Notes under the pieces: model-generated
Database searches by the model: none
What the model saw: only the letters and a program-made list of their open reading frames with translations
What the model was told of the DNA's origin: nothing
Shown here: positions 49,306 through 58,999 of the stretch, in pieces
How the letters are laid out: the number at the start of each line of letters is the position of its first letter
Numbering within the stretch: the stretch's first letter is position 1
Position numbers and translations under genes: made by a program
Source of the DNA: Bacillus sp. WMMC1349
Lineage (GTDB): Bacteria; Bacillota; Bacilli; Bacillales; Bacillaceae
Reading direction: 5' to 3'
Assembly (NCBI RefSeq): GCF_013155385.1
Contig: NZ_JABJUQ010000007.1
Coordinates: 3,814,501-3,878,500 of the forward strand
DNA: 64,000 nt

Positions 49306-52300
49306 TACCTCACCCCACTTATAAACGCAGCTTTGTTATAACGGTTTGCATCTTCTTGGTCTACCTTCCGGCCATCGATGTAAGTATGTTGATCTTTTAT
49401 CACAAGCTGTTTCATTAGTACAATCAGAGCGTCAAATTTTTCATTAAGTGTTCTATTTTGTTCTTTCAATAACTGAATTTCTTGACTGTTATCAGTCTGA
49501 ACAATCGTTTGCTTTGGTTCTGGATTATATCCAACCATTGAACTAGCTTTACTCAAAACCTGATGAGCCTGACTCCTTCTAAATTTACGCAGTGGGAGAA
49601 GCATTTCCCCTCTGTGGACCTCAGCCATATGATCTCGGGTAATCAATCCACCCTGATCATAGCCGATATAACGACCACCACGAGCCATTGATTTCAGACC
49701 AGGATGATTGTAAATACCACCATATCTTTTATTAAGATAATTGATCGCTGCTAATACTTGGTGAACCGGGTTTTTAATATTCCCGTACCCTTTTTCCTTA
49801 TTTGCGTTGAATGTACTAGGAATAAACTGCATTAATCCCTGTGAAGGGTGCCCGGCCTTTGCATTAGAATCCCAAGTATTGACGACATTAGGATTTCCTC
49901 CTGACTCTTTCATTGCAATGGTTTCTAATGCCTTGGCATAAGATGAACTCATCTTTTTAATACTTAAAGCTTGGGCAACCCATTTCTTAACGTCTTCAGA
50001 TCCACCTTTTCCCTCAAATGATCCAAAATTAAGCATTTTATCTTTCAGAAATCCAATCGCCTTATCTTTGATAAACTTAAATCCATTAAGGGCCATTTGT
50101 CCAAAGCCACCAGCCATTTTAGGAGCATGAACACCGAGCTTTTCTAACACTGTGTTGAGTAACTTTCCTGGATCAGACACATAGTCAAAAACATCTATGG
50201 TAAGTTCTTTTATTTTGCCAGCCAACCTTGTAAACCAGTTTCCTCCTGTTCCATCTTCATAAAAAGGAACTTTACCGCCAAACATTTTTTCGGCATCATT
50301 ACCGCCCATAACTTGAGTCCCGCGAGGAAGGTTCATAAGAGTTGGAACATTTGGGCTGATTCCAAGTTGTCCGTCTGGTGTCATGAAAGGTTCATGCTTG
50401 TATCCATCACCTAAAACAGCAAGACCCCCAGGATGTCCACTGGTGCCCTTTGCATATTTAGGAACCTTCCATTCAGGGATTTGGTGCTTTTCGTCGACAC
50501 CGATTTTTCCAAGAACCCAGTTCACACCACCAATCACACCGTTAACAACACCACCAAGTTTCTCAGACATTTTGTTTGCCAAATGTTTAATTCCACTTAA
50601 CGCTTTTCCTGCCATACTTTTAATACCGTCACCCATTTTCTTAGGTAACGCTTTGGCGCCTTCCACAATTTCTGTGAATTTTTTGGCAATGTTTTCTTTC
50701 ATATTTGACACAATACTTAGCGCTTTTTCTTTCATAAAGTTAAACATTTTGCCTGCATTGGTTGCCCCATCTTTGAATAGGCTTTTTATCCAACCCCACA
50801 TTTTTGGGAAAATTCCTTTTAGGCCTGAAGCAAGAGCCTTCGCCCCGCCAAGTATTTTTCCGACAAATGATAATTGAACAGCATTCCAGATAAATTTTAT
50901 TGCTCCGAAAAAGATTTGTTTAATACCGTCCCACATTTTACCGAAATTCCCGGTCAACAAGCCAGAAAATACAAGGACGACACCTTGTATAACAGATAAC
51001 GCGCCAGTTACAACGCCCTTAATATTTCCCCATACAGATTGTATAATGGCCACGATTGCTGGAAGGATAAATTGAATGACCGACCAAAGATTTTGCAGAG
51101 CTTGAGAAATAACGGACCCGTTTTGTTGCCAAAACATCTTCCATTGTGCAATGATCTGACCAATAAAAGATAAAACACCTGAAAGTGCCTGTTTGATTAG
51201 AGGACCAAGAGTTAAAAAGACACTTTTCGCTATATTTCCAAGAGCTAAAAAAACAGGTACCATTGCATTAAAACCAGCTTTAACGTTAGTTATTATTGGC
51301 TGTGCTTGCTGATTGAAACTAGCAAATGTTTGTTTAATTCCAGAAATCCCCGTTTTAATAAAATCAATTGTCGATTTTGGAAATATCTTTGCAAGCTTGT
51401 CTTCGCCAGATCCCCAATTTCCCTTAAACATATCTGATACACCAGAAAAAACGGTTTTTATGCCTCCACCTGCCCGGGCAATATTGTTCATCGTTGGTTC
51501 TAGACTTTTCATGCCGTTTTCTAAACCGGACATAACAGGTTCTAATACGTCTAAAATGGTGTTACCTATAGGAAGAAGTGACGCCATCGCAGAACGACCA
51601 AGCTTTTTAAGTCGGGTTCCGAAGTTGTCTTGTAACGCTTTTGCAGCTTCTTTTGTTTTTCCGTTTACATCGCCAATTTTTCCGTTAATGCCGCCAAGCG
51701 CATACATCGCATCTGCCTCAAGGTCTTCCCATTTAGTTCCATAAAGAGCAACTCCGATGTTATTTGCTTTTACTTGGTCTTTCATCCCTTTTAATTCACC
51801 TAAAACAGCGTTAGAAACGTCCTTTACTGTCCCCTTGCCTTTTAGGAAGTTTTTCCATACCTTTTGTGTACTGCCAGACATTTGAGCCATTGCTTCACTT
51901 GTTGATTTCGAACCGTCTTTTGCCCTGATTTGAAATTCCTTCATCACATCGTTGATATAGTCAAGGTTGTAAACCCCTGCATCAGTACCTTTCTTTAAAA
52001 GCTGAAAATATTCTTCAGCTGAAAAGCCCATTTTGCTAAATAACGGGCCATACTCTGAAAGGTTATCAAACATTTCGTTTGAGAAATTAAGCCCGTTTTG
52101 TGCACCATAGGTCATCAAATCAAAAGCTTTCTTGCTTTCAACACCAAAACCTTTCATGATATTGTTCCCGGCTCTTGTGACCTCGTTTACATCTGCATCA
52201 AAGGTTTCAGAAAGCATAATCGCGCCTTTAGTCACTTCTTTAAGATCCTTATCACTTAAGCCCTTGATATTTTGTCGAACTTGTTTAATCGAGTCTGTCA

Positions 52301-53015
52301 CAACGTCCATATTTTCGCCAAATCCATCTTTCCAAACGCTTGTGGCTGATTGTGTTAAGCCTTGAGCCTCTTTCTTAGTCAGACCCAATTGAGCACGGAA
52401 TTCACCTTGTGTTCTCTGAGCATCAAGTGACATTTTCGCTCCAAGACCACCGATAGCAGCCGTTAAAGCAGCCACCCCAGCAACACCGGCAGAAAGTGCA
52501 CCGACTAAGCCCACTTTTATAAAAGACGTAAATTTCGAGAGCTTCCCTCCCGCATCTTCGGAGGCTTCTCCAACTTCTTGTTGACTATTCGTTAAACCCT
52601 CGGTGCTTTCTTCGGCTTCTCTTTGCGCTTGTTCAAGTTGTTGATATTGTTGCCGTGCCCGTCTTAAAGAACCTTCAAGCGAATGATACGACTGAATCTG
52701 TGTGTTTAACCGTTGTGCATATTTCTGGGCTTGCTGTGATCCTTCACCATATTGCTCTACCTGTTTTTCATAGGCTTTTCGGTATTCTTCCACAATTCTT
52801 TCTTGAATGGAGAGCTCATTTGATAAGCCTTCGACTTGTTTCTTACTAGCCATAAGCCCATCGCCCATTGCTTTAAATTCTTGAACTGTTGCTTTTGTTG
52901 CTGTTCGGGCTGTTTTTAAATTGTTTCGAAGTCCTGTAATCCCTCTGTTAACTCCGGCATCGTTTAAAGTGGTATTAATGACTAAATTCCCTATCGGTCT
53001 ACCTTCTGTTGCCAA
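49305..53015 (-). CDS. Tape measure protein, second copy
   Basis: Identical to 10352-14062, 1236 residues with the transglycosylase domain near its C terminus. Confidence 0.93.
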   Translation of the reverse strand: MATEGRPIGNLVINTTLNDAGVNRGITGLRNNLKTARTATKATVQEFKAMGDGLMASKKQVEGLSNELSIQERIVEEYRKAYEKQVEQYGEGSQQAQKYAQRLNTQIQSYHSLEGSLRRARQQYQQLEQAQREAEESTEGLTNSQQEVGEASEDAGGKLSKFTSFIKVGLVGALSAGVAGVAALTAAIGGLGAKMSLDAQRTQGEFRAQLGLTKKEAQGLTQSATSVWKDGFGENMDVVTDSIKQVRQNIKGLSDKDLKEVTKGAIMLSETFDADVNEVTRAGNNIMKGFGVESKKAFDLMTYGAQNGLNFSNEMFDNLSEYGPLFSKMGFSAEEYFQLLKKGTDAGVYNLDYINDVMKEFQIRAKDGSKSTSEAMAQMSGSTQKVWKNFLKGKGTVKDVSNAVLGELKGMKDQVKANNIGVALYGTKWEDLEADAMYALGGINGKIGDVNGKTKEAAKALQDNFGTRLKKLGRSAMASLLPIGNTILDVLEPVMSGLENGMKSLEPTMNNIARAGGGIKTVFSGVSDMFKGNWGSGEDKLAKIFPKSTIDFIKTGISGIKQTFASFNQQAQPIITNVKAGFNAMVPVFLALGNIAKSVFLTLGPLIKQALSGVLSFIGQIIAQWKMFWQQNGSVISQALQNLWSVIQFILPAIVAIIQSVWGNIKGVVTGALSVIQGVVLVFSGLLTGNFGKMWDGIKQIFFGAIKFIWNAVQLSFVGKILGGAKALASGLKGIFPKMWGWIKSLFKDGATNAGKMFNFMKEKALSIVSNMKENIAKKFTEIVEGAKALPKKMGDGIKSMAGKALSGIKHLANKMSEKLGGVVNGVIGGVNWVLGKIGVDEKHQIPEWKVPKYAKGTSGHPGGLAVLGDGYKHEPFMTPDGQLGISPNVPTLMNLPRGTQVMGGNDAEKMFGGKVPFYEDGTGGNWFTRLAGKIKELTIDVFDYVSDPGKLLNTVLEKLGVHAPKMAGGFGQMALNGFKFIKDKAIGFLKDKMLNFGSFEGKGGSEDVKKWVAQALSIKKMSSSYAKALETIAMKESGGNPNVVNTWDSNAKAGHPSQGLMQFIPSTFNANKEKGYGNIKNPVHQVLAAINYLNKRYGGIYNHPGLKSMARGGRYIGYDQGGLITRDHMAEVHRGEMLLPLRKFRRSQAHQVLSKASSMVGYNPEPKQTIVQTDNSQEIQLLKEQNRTLNEKFDALIVLMKQLVIKDQHTYIDGRKVDQEDANRYNKAAFISGVR

Positions 53016-53080
53016 ATGGTTATCCTCCTTTCCTTAAGTATTTGAACATACAAAAAAGAGCGTCTATATCAGACACCCCT

Positions 53081-53263
53081 TTATAAAGTCACACCCAGAA
53101 TTTTGTAAGCCGGTAGAAGTTTGTTTTCTTCTTTATGTTGATAATCCGCAAGATCAAAGAATCGGTGAATATCCATTTCATCAATTTCATGAAGCTTGTA
53201 ACCATTTTTCATTAAATCGGTATAGAGCTTTTTTATTTGATCTAGGTATTCCCGATAGGTCAA
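53081..53263 (-). CDS. Tail chaperone T segment, second copy
   Basis: Identical to 14128-14310; reached by -1 frameshift at 53314-53320. Confidence 0.75.
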   Translation of the reverse strand: MTYREYLDQIKKLYTDLMKNGYKLHEIDEMDIHRFFDLADYQHKEENKLLPAYKILGVTL

Positions 53264-53274
53264 ATTCTTACCTC

Positions 53275-53631
53275 TTATTTCTGAGCCTCCAATGCCTTCT
53301 TTTTCAGACTCTCCTTTTTTTTATGACCAATCATGACTTGTTCTGTTATGTCTCTTGTCCAATCAAGTAAATCTTCTGAAAGAACACCATCTAAGATATC
53401 GTCGAACGTAAATTGATTGTCAAATAAATCGACAACAAAATAGAGTAATTCTTTCATTTGATCAAACTCATTCATTTCTGTTTCTTCAGCAATTGCATGA
53501 ATTTCCAGCGCTCTGTACATTTGCCTAGATGTAACAACGGCTTTTATATAAGTCTTTTCCGGTACTTTCATAATATTTCCTTCATCATCGACCTTTGCTT
53601 GTGAATAGTCTTTTAAAATAGCTTTAATCAT
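53275..53631 (-). CDS. Tail chaperone G, second copy
   Basis: Identical to 14322-14678. Confidence 0.82.
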   Translation of the reverse strand: MIKAILKDYSQAKVDDEGNIMKVPEKTYIKAVVTSRQMYRALEIHAIAEETEMNEFDQMKELLYFVVDLFDNQFTFDDILDGVLSEDLLDWTRDITEQVMIGHKKKESLKKKALEAQK

Positions 53632-53685
53632 ATTTTTCCCCGTCCTTTTTAAATGTTAAAAAAGACAGTCAATACAGACTGTCCG

Positions 53686-54264
53686 TTACTTATTTAAGTT
53701 GGTACTCGGTTGACTTGGTGCATCTGGGTTGACCCCATATGCTTTTTGATAAAACTTTTCAAGTGTAAAACCTTCATTTTGATCATAGCCGACTAAGAAA
53801 ACAAGCCCATCCGATTTTCTTGCAAGAAATTGACCTTCAATTTTATCCGTTTGAAAGTCAACTTTGTCTTCTTTTGTCTTACCTTCTGCAGATGGAATGG
53901 CGAATTTCCCTTTTAATAAAGCGTAATACACATAACCTTTTTCATGGTGTCGCTGTCTCCAAGTTATGCCGACATAAGGAGGTTCTAAGTCTTTATGGTA
54001 TAGTTCAATACCATTTTCAACAGGAACCCCCAGAAGTGTTCTTTTTGCTTCTGTCGTTAAATCAGCTAAATCTAATTCTAATTTTGTTTCACCTACACCG
54101 GAACTTTTTACCGCATAAAGACCGTCATCGGCATAAAGTGAAGCTAGTTCTGACGCAACGTCCAATTTTGCTTCAATTGCACCTGGCATAACTTTTACCA
54201 ATGTCGCTTTTTCATTTTCATCAAGTACAGAAAAGCGAATGCCATCTAATCCTGTTCGAGCCAT
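53686..54264 (-). CDS. Major tail protein, second copy
   Basis: Identical to 14733-15311; its terminator is at 53657-53683. Confidence 0.88.
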   Translation of the reverse strand: MARTGLDGIRFSVLDENEKATLVKVMPGAIEAKLDVASELASLYADDGLYAVKSSGVGETKLELDLADLTTEAKRTLLGVPVENGIELYHKDLEPPYVGITWRQRHHEKGYVYYALLKGKFAIPSAEGKTKEDKVDFQTDKIEGQFLARKSDGLVFLVGYDQNEGFTLEKFYQKAYGVNPDAPSQPSTNLNK

Positions 54265-54282
54265 TTATATCATCCTTCCACT

Positions 54283-54675
54283 TTATATGTTTTGAATATC
54301 AATTAATTTAGTTGCTCTGTATCGTCGGGCATAACGATAAAGTGCAATATCAGGATCACGATCAAAGGAAGATGCGTATTGTTGATAATCATTGTCTGCC
54401 ATGATTTGATCAATGATCGGCTGTATCATCTGCGCGTCTTTGACCGTCTTTGTCCATAAATCTATTTGTATATCAACCTCAAATGTTAGAGCCTTATCAT
54501 CTGCATAATCTTTTCTGTGGCTTTCAAGCTCATTTATCCGAATCATTGGCGCCTTTTGAACGTCTTGATCTTCCTCTGGTACATAGACCAAGAAAATACG
54601 CTTGGTGTCCACAAGAGATGAGAGTTTTTCATTTTCACTTAGAAGCGTTTCGACTTCCTGAATAGGTAGCATCAT
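54283..54675 (-). CDS. Tail completion protein (DUF806 type), second copy
   Basis: Identical to 15330-15722. Confidence 0.78.
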   Translation of the reverse strand: MMLPIQEVETLLSENEKLSSLVDTKRIFLVYVPEEDQDVQKAPMIRINELESHRKDYADDKALTFEVDIQIDLWTKTVKDAQMIQPIIDQIMADNDYQQYASSFDRDPDIALYRYARRYRATKLIDIQNI

Positions 54676-55055
54676 AATCCCAACTCCCTTGTGTAAATCT
54701 CTTGTACTTTTCGTAACACAATTTCTGTTAGTTCGTTGGTTGTTCTTTCAATAAAATGCTGTGGACGTTGTTTAATCGTTCCGAAGTTAGAAAAGTGCAA
54801 TCGGGACGCTGTTTCTTTTCCATAGCCCACACTGGAATAAATCTCCCCATCTTCTCTGGGCTTTGAATACACCACATTATTTTTCATGTGCATTCGGTGG
54901 CTGCTATTTCGTCCAGATGGTGTGTTACGTTCCAAACCATCTGCAAAAATTTCCGCACCTGCTTGAACAGCAACTTTTGCCGCCTTGACCCTTTTTCTAG
55001 CAAGCTTGTCCAACTCTTTTGCAATATCTCTTGTTCCATCATCCTGCCTTGCCAT
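54672..55055 (-). CDS. HK97 gp10-like protein, second copy
   Basis: Identical to 15719-16102. Confidence 0.85.
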   Translation of the reverse strand: MARQDDGTRDIAKELDKLARKRVKAAKVAVQAGAEIFADGLERNTPSGRNSSHRMHMKNNVVYSKPREDGEIYSSVGYGKETASRLHFSNFGTIKQRPQHFIERTTNELTEIVLRKVQEIYTRELGL

Positions 55056-55381
55056 TAACTCACCTTCTCCGCAAAGACATTGATCAAGTCTTGATCTTGT
55101 GAGTTTGGGAGAATATCTTTTATTTCGTAGAGTTCATCATGATGAAGAACATGCATATTATTTGTTACTTTCTTAATCTGCTGATACCGGATAATAAAGG
55201 TAATACTGTTTTCATATATAGTGCCAACCGTTGAAAGTTTTTCCCTTAATTTTTGTTCTCTGATCTCAGCCCAGCAAGAAAATAGAGTTTCTAGAATCTC
55301 AATATTTTCTCGTGAAACTGGATCTTTCCCATTCTTTTTATGAACAAAAGAAACTCTTGTATTTAAACGGCTAAACCTCAT
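55055..55381 (-). CDS. Head closure protein, second copy
   Basis: Identical to 16102-16428. Confidence 0.8.
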   Translation of the reverse strand: MRFSRLNTRVSFVHKKNGKDPVSRENIEILETLFSCWAEIREQKLREKLSTVGTIYENSITFIIRYQQIKKVTNNMHVLHHDELYEIKDILPNSQDQDLINVFAEKVS

Positions 55382-55664
55382 CGCGATAAGCTCCTCTAAA
55401 TTGCTGAATAAAACTTGTAACGCCAAATGGTATTTCTTCAAGTGCTTTATCAATAGATGAAACACGCTGTTCATACCAGGCACCAACAAGAAATATCACA
55501 GCTGTATCAAATTTGGGGTTGTCTTTAAAAAAAGCCTCTCGATTTGGTGAAAGAGTGACCGCATCCATAATGTAATGTTCTGCTGCATCTTTCAGCTGCT
55601 TAATTAAATCGTCATCAAAATTGTGGTCAATCCGCAGGGCAAGCTTTAACCTTTCCAGCGTCAT
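55371..55664 (-). CDS. Head-tail connector, second copy
   Basis: Identical to 16418-16711. Confidence 0.87.
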   Translation of the reverse strand: MTLERLKLALRIDHNFDDDLIKQLKDAAEHYIMDAVTLSPNREAFFKDNPKFDTAVIFLVGAWYEQRVSSIDKALEEIPFGVTSFIQQFRGAYRDEV

Positions 55665-55716
55665 CCTATCACTCCTTTACAAACAGAAAAGGGACGCTAT
55701 GCGCGCCCTCATTCTT

Positions 55717-56901
55717 TTATTTTGCTGGTGCTGGAGTTTTTTCTGGTGCAGGTGGAGTAATTGTCACAAAGTAACCTGCCTTTTCATCTGCCTTTTTCAC
55801 ATCAAAACGAACGGCAAGTGAAAGAACTTGACCATAGACATCATTCTCAACCCATTTTGCTGTAGCATCCACACGATTTGCGAAAAATACGGCTTTTTTC
55901 AAGTCACCAATAAACATGACTGCATCTCCTGCTTTCTTTCCTAGAACTGTATCATCCACAACTTGAACAGGACTACCGAGCAACATTTTTCCTGTTGCTG
56001 TTGAAATGTCTTGTCGTAAAATATATTGTCCATCTTTGTCTTTTAAGGTATCAAGAAACTGAAAGGCTGATGCTGTTACTACAATATTACGGGCATAGGC
56101 TTGTTTTAAATCAACATTTAATATACGTTTGATCTCGTCGGTTCCTGTAACTGCTTTGGCAGGAAAAGAGCGCAGAACTTCAGCCACTTTTGTATTTTTG
56201 GTAATACGTTTTACTTGTTGCAGATGGTTCGCAACAATTGCAGTCAAATCTACACCTGAATCGTCAATCGCTTCTTGTGAGATTGGTAGTTGACCACGGT
56301 ATGTTTCAACAGCCCAAGGAACTTTATTAAACTTAGGTTTTGCTAGTTCTGGATTTTTCTCTAATTCTGCTACAGATACAAGACCAGTATCCGCATTCGC
56401 AAGTACAGGATAAGAACCTGATGCAGTTGTTACACTGACATTGTTTACGATCGTAGCTAAATCCACAACATCTTCTGGCTCTTGTTGTGGTTTGGTGATC
56501 ACGTTAATTGGAATAATCGCTTCTGCGCCATCAGATTTTAGACCTTCTCGCGTTTCACCTTTGGTTCTAAGAAACGTTTCAAACGCTCTGACTTCTTCTG
56601 TCTGTTTTTCTTGCAAAAGATTCCGTTTGTCTCCAGGGAGTGATCTTTCTTCAGGTTTGTACTGTCTATCTTCTGAGTTAACTTCTTCCTTTTTGAGTCC
56701 TGCTAATTCTTCATACTCTGCGAGTTTTGCTTTCAAATCTTCTAACTCAGCTTTCATTTTTGTGACTTCGTCTTTTAATGAAGTCGCTTCATCTAGTTTG
56801 TCTTCTTCGGCTCTTTTTTGAGCATCTGCAATTTTTGCATTAATAGCAGTTTGTTTTTCCGTAATAAGCGAACGTGTTTCTTGAATTTTCTCGTGTAACA
56901 T
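55717..56901 (-). CDS. Major capsid protein, second copy
   Basis: Identical to 16764-17948. Confidence 0.93.
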   Translation of the reverse strand: MLHEKIQETRSLITEKQTAINAKIADAQKRAEEDKLDEATSLKDEVTKMKAELEDLKAKLAEYEELAGLKKEEVNSEDRQYKPEERSLPGDKRNLLQEKQTEEVRAFETFLRTKGETREGLKSDGAEAIIPINVITKPQQEPEDVVDLATIVNNVSVTTASGSYPVLANADTGLVSVAELEKNPELAKPKFNKVPWAVETYRGQLPISQEAIDDSGVDLTAIVANHLQQVKRITKNTKVAEVLRSFPAKAVTGTDEIKRILNVDLKQAYARNIVVTASAFQFLDTLKDKDGQYILRQDISTATGKMLLGSPVQVVDDTVLGKKAGDAVMFIGDLKKAVFFANRVDATAKWVENDVYGQVLSLAVRFDVKKADEKAGYFVTITPPAPEKTPAPAK

Positions 56902-56950
56902 GTCAAAACTCCTTTTCAAATAAAATAAGCACCCACGATTTGAGTGCTTT

Positions 56951-57547
56951 TTAAAGTTCTATTTTTAACAAATCCAATTGCAACAAAATCTTTTCTTTCT
57001 CTGGATTTCGGTTTCTTTTTTGAAATTGCTCTAGATGTCGCTTTGCAATGGACACATCTGTATCCTCATAGGCCGGATAGGTGACAACTGACACATCGGT
57101 CAGCTTTGAAATATTTCTCAGGCTTCTTAATGGCAAGCCAGTTTCTTGATCTCTTGTAAAACTGTCCCCGTCTTTCCCTAACAGAAAGCCAAAAGAACAA
57201 TTTGAAATATTACCAAGCCGTAAATTTTCATATAAATCATTAGCATATTGGGTATTTGGTAATGTAACATCAAAACGCAAGCCAATATCATCAACATTTA
57301 GTTTAAGTGTATCAGCAGAAGTACGACCAAGTATTTTAGAAGGATCATGATCGATTAATGCTCTTACATCGCTCATATCCGTATGGTCTAGTGCTCTTTT
57401 ATCAATCATTTCAATGAATCCGCCTAAATTTTGACTTCGCGTACCGAATTTTAACGCGTATCCACTGATTACCTTTGGACCATCTTCCTCTGAATGAGCT
57501 TTTAAAGCCCCTTCTTTCAACGTTCTAATTTCTACCTCCTTAGACAT
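56951..57547 (-). CDS. Prohead protease, second copy
   Basis: Identical to 17998-18594. Confidence 0.92.
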   Translation of the reverse strand: MSKEVEIRTLKEGALKAHSEEDGPKVISGYALKFGTRSQNLGGFIEMIDKRALDHTDMSDVRALIDHDPSKILGRTSADTLKLNVDDIGLRFDVTLPNTQYANDLYENLRLGNISNCSFGFLLGKDGDSFTRDQETGLPLRSLRNISKLTDVSVVTYPAYEDTDVSIAKRHLEQFQKRNRNPEKEKILLQLDLLKIEL

Positions 57548-58772
57548 TCCCCTCACCTCCTTCACTTGCTGACGGGATCGGAAGGCTCTTTGCTTTCGCT
57601 TTCTGAATCTCGTCCATGAGATCTATGTTGACATAGTTTAAACTCATGTAACGATTGTCCCCGTTTGGAATTGGTGAAAAACCATATTCAGCCAATGCAT
57701 GATTAAGTGAAAAAATGCCGTTTTGGAGAAGTGCAATGACATTTTCTCGTTTTGTTTTCGCATCCGTTTCCCTAAATCGTCTTGTATCGAACTGAAATTT
57801 CTTTGTTAGATTTATAGGATACGGCAGCATTTTAAAATTCAGCTCGGAGGCAATAGCCGTAAAGTAGTTTGATAGTGTATTTGTTAGATAGTCCAGATTC
57901 GCTTGTTCTAGTGATGTGTTGACCTGCTCGATACCTAGCTTATGGGCTGGCAAACCAAACACTTTGGCAATCTGTCTTGTTGAATGCGTATAGTTATTGA
58001 CGATTTCTAGAACCTTCGTATTAATTTCAAGTTGTTTAAATTCCTCATTGTCACTGAGGACAACAACCCTCTGCTGATTTCTGGTACCTGAATTGGCTTT
58101 CTCGAATTCGTTACGAATGTTGTCCTTTGCTTCCGGAGATAGGTGTCCCTTTTGAATATTGACTATCCCGCTTAAATTCGTGCCCCTTCTGAAAAAGTCA
58201 GTGACAAGGCGCTTGCCCGCCTCCTGGCTTTCGACTTCATACTTGAGACTAGATAATGGTCCAAGCCCTGTTATACCGTTAAGACTGACAAATTTAAGAT
58301 GTAAAATGTTTTCAGGCTTTAAGGTTCTTTCTTTGCCACCAGACGGATAATACCGGTATATAATTTCATTCCTATCTTCTAGTTGCTCAGCATAAACTTC
58401 ACTGTTTAATAAATGGACTAGCTCTAGTGGATTGCCTTCCTTGTCCTTTATAATCTCTGCATACGATTGACCGTTTAATAAGGCGTTTGCAACAAGAATG
58501 TATTTAAAAAAGTAGCCTGAATAATATTCATTAGGTTTTTCATTAAGCAATCTGAACAAGTCTGACTCTTTATCCTCTATTCCACTTTGTGTAACCATGA
58601 TGGGTGTCGCTGCGATGTCTGACGCCAGGGTGTGAACTGCTGTAAATACGTCACTATTTTTAATGGCATTTACTGATGTATAAGACAAGCCGTCCACACC
58701 CAGAATGATTTCATTAAATTGTTTTTCTGCTAGACTTTGTTGCTCTTTATCAATCGATCGAAAGAATGCCAC
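57540..58772 (-). CDS. Portal protein, second copy
   Basis: Identical to 18587-19819. Confidence 0.93.
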   Translation of the reverse strand: MAFFRSIDKEQQSLAEKQFNEIILGVDGLSYTSVNAIKNSDVFTAVHTLASDIAATPIMVTQSGIEDKESDLFRLLNEKPNEYYSGYFFKYILVANALLNGQSYAEIIKDKEGNPLELVHLLNSEVYAEQLEDRNEIIYRYYPSGGKERTLKPENILHLKFVSLNGITGLGPLSSLKYEVESQEAGKRLVTDFFRRGTNLSGIVNIQKGHLSPEAKDNIRNEFEKANSGTRNQQRVVVLSDNEEFKQLEINTKVLEIVNNYTHSTRQIAKVFGLPAHKLGIEQVNTSLEQANLDYLTNTLSNYFTAIASELNFKMLPYPINLTKKFQFDTRRFRETDAKTKRENVIALLQNGIFSLNHALAEYGFSPIPNGDNRYMSLNYVNIDLMDEIQKAKAKSLPIPSASEGGEGNV

Positions 58773-58776
58773 TTAA

Positions 58777-58980
58777 TCACCTCCCTTCTTCTTTGGGGTT
58801 GAGTAAGATAGCAATTAGGACAAGGGAAAAACCGGATGTAATTAACCCGGCAACCGAATGGACTAAATAAATAGCATAATTAATGACAAGCAGTCCAGCC
58901 AAAAATAAAAGAGTATGCAAGTTTAAATGAATAAACTGCCATACTCTCAAGAAAAACATATTGATCTTTCCAATTTTCAT
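58777..58980 (-). CDS. DUF1056-like membrane protein, second copy
   Basis: Identical to 19824-20027. Confidence 0.78.
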   Translation of the reverse strand: MKIGKINMFFLRVWQFIHLNLHTLLFLAGLLVINYAIYLVHSVAGLITSGFSLVLIAILLNPKEEGR

Positions 58981-58999
58981 TTTGCTACGCCTCCCTTGC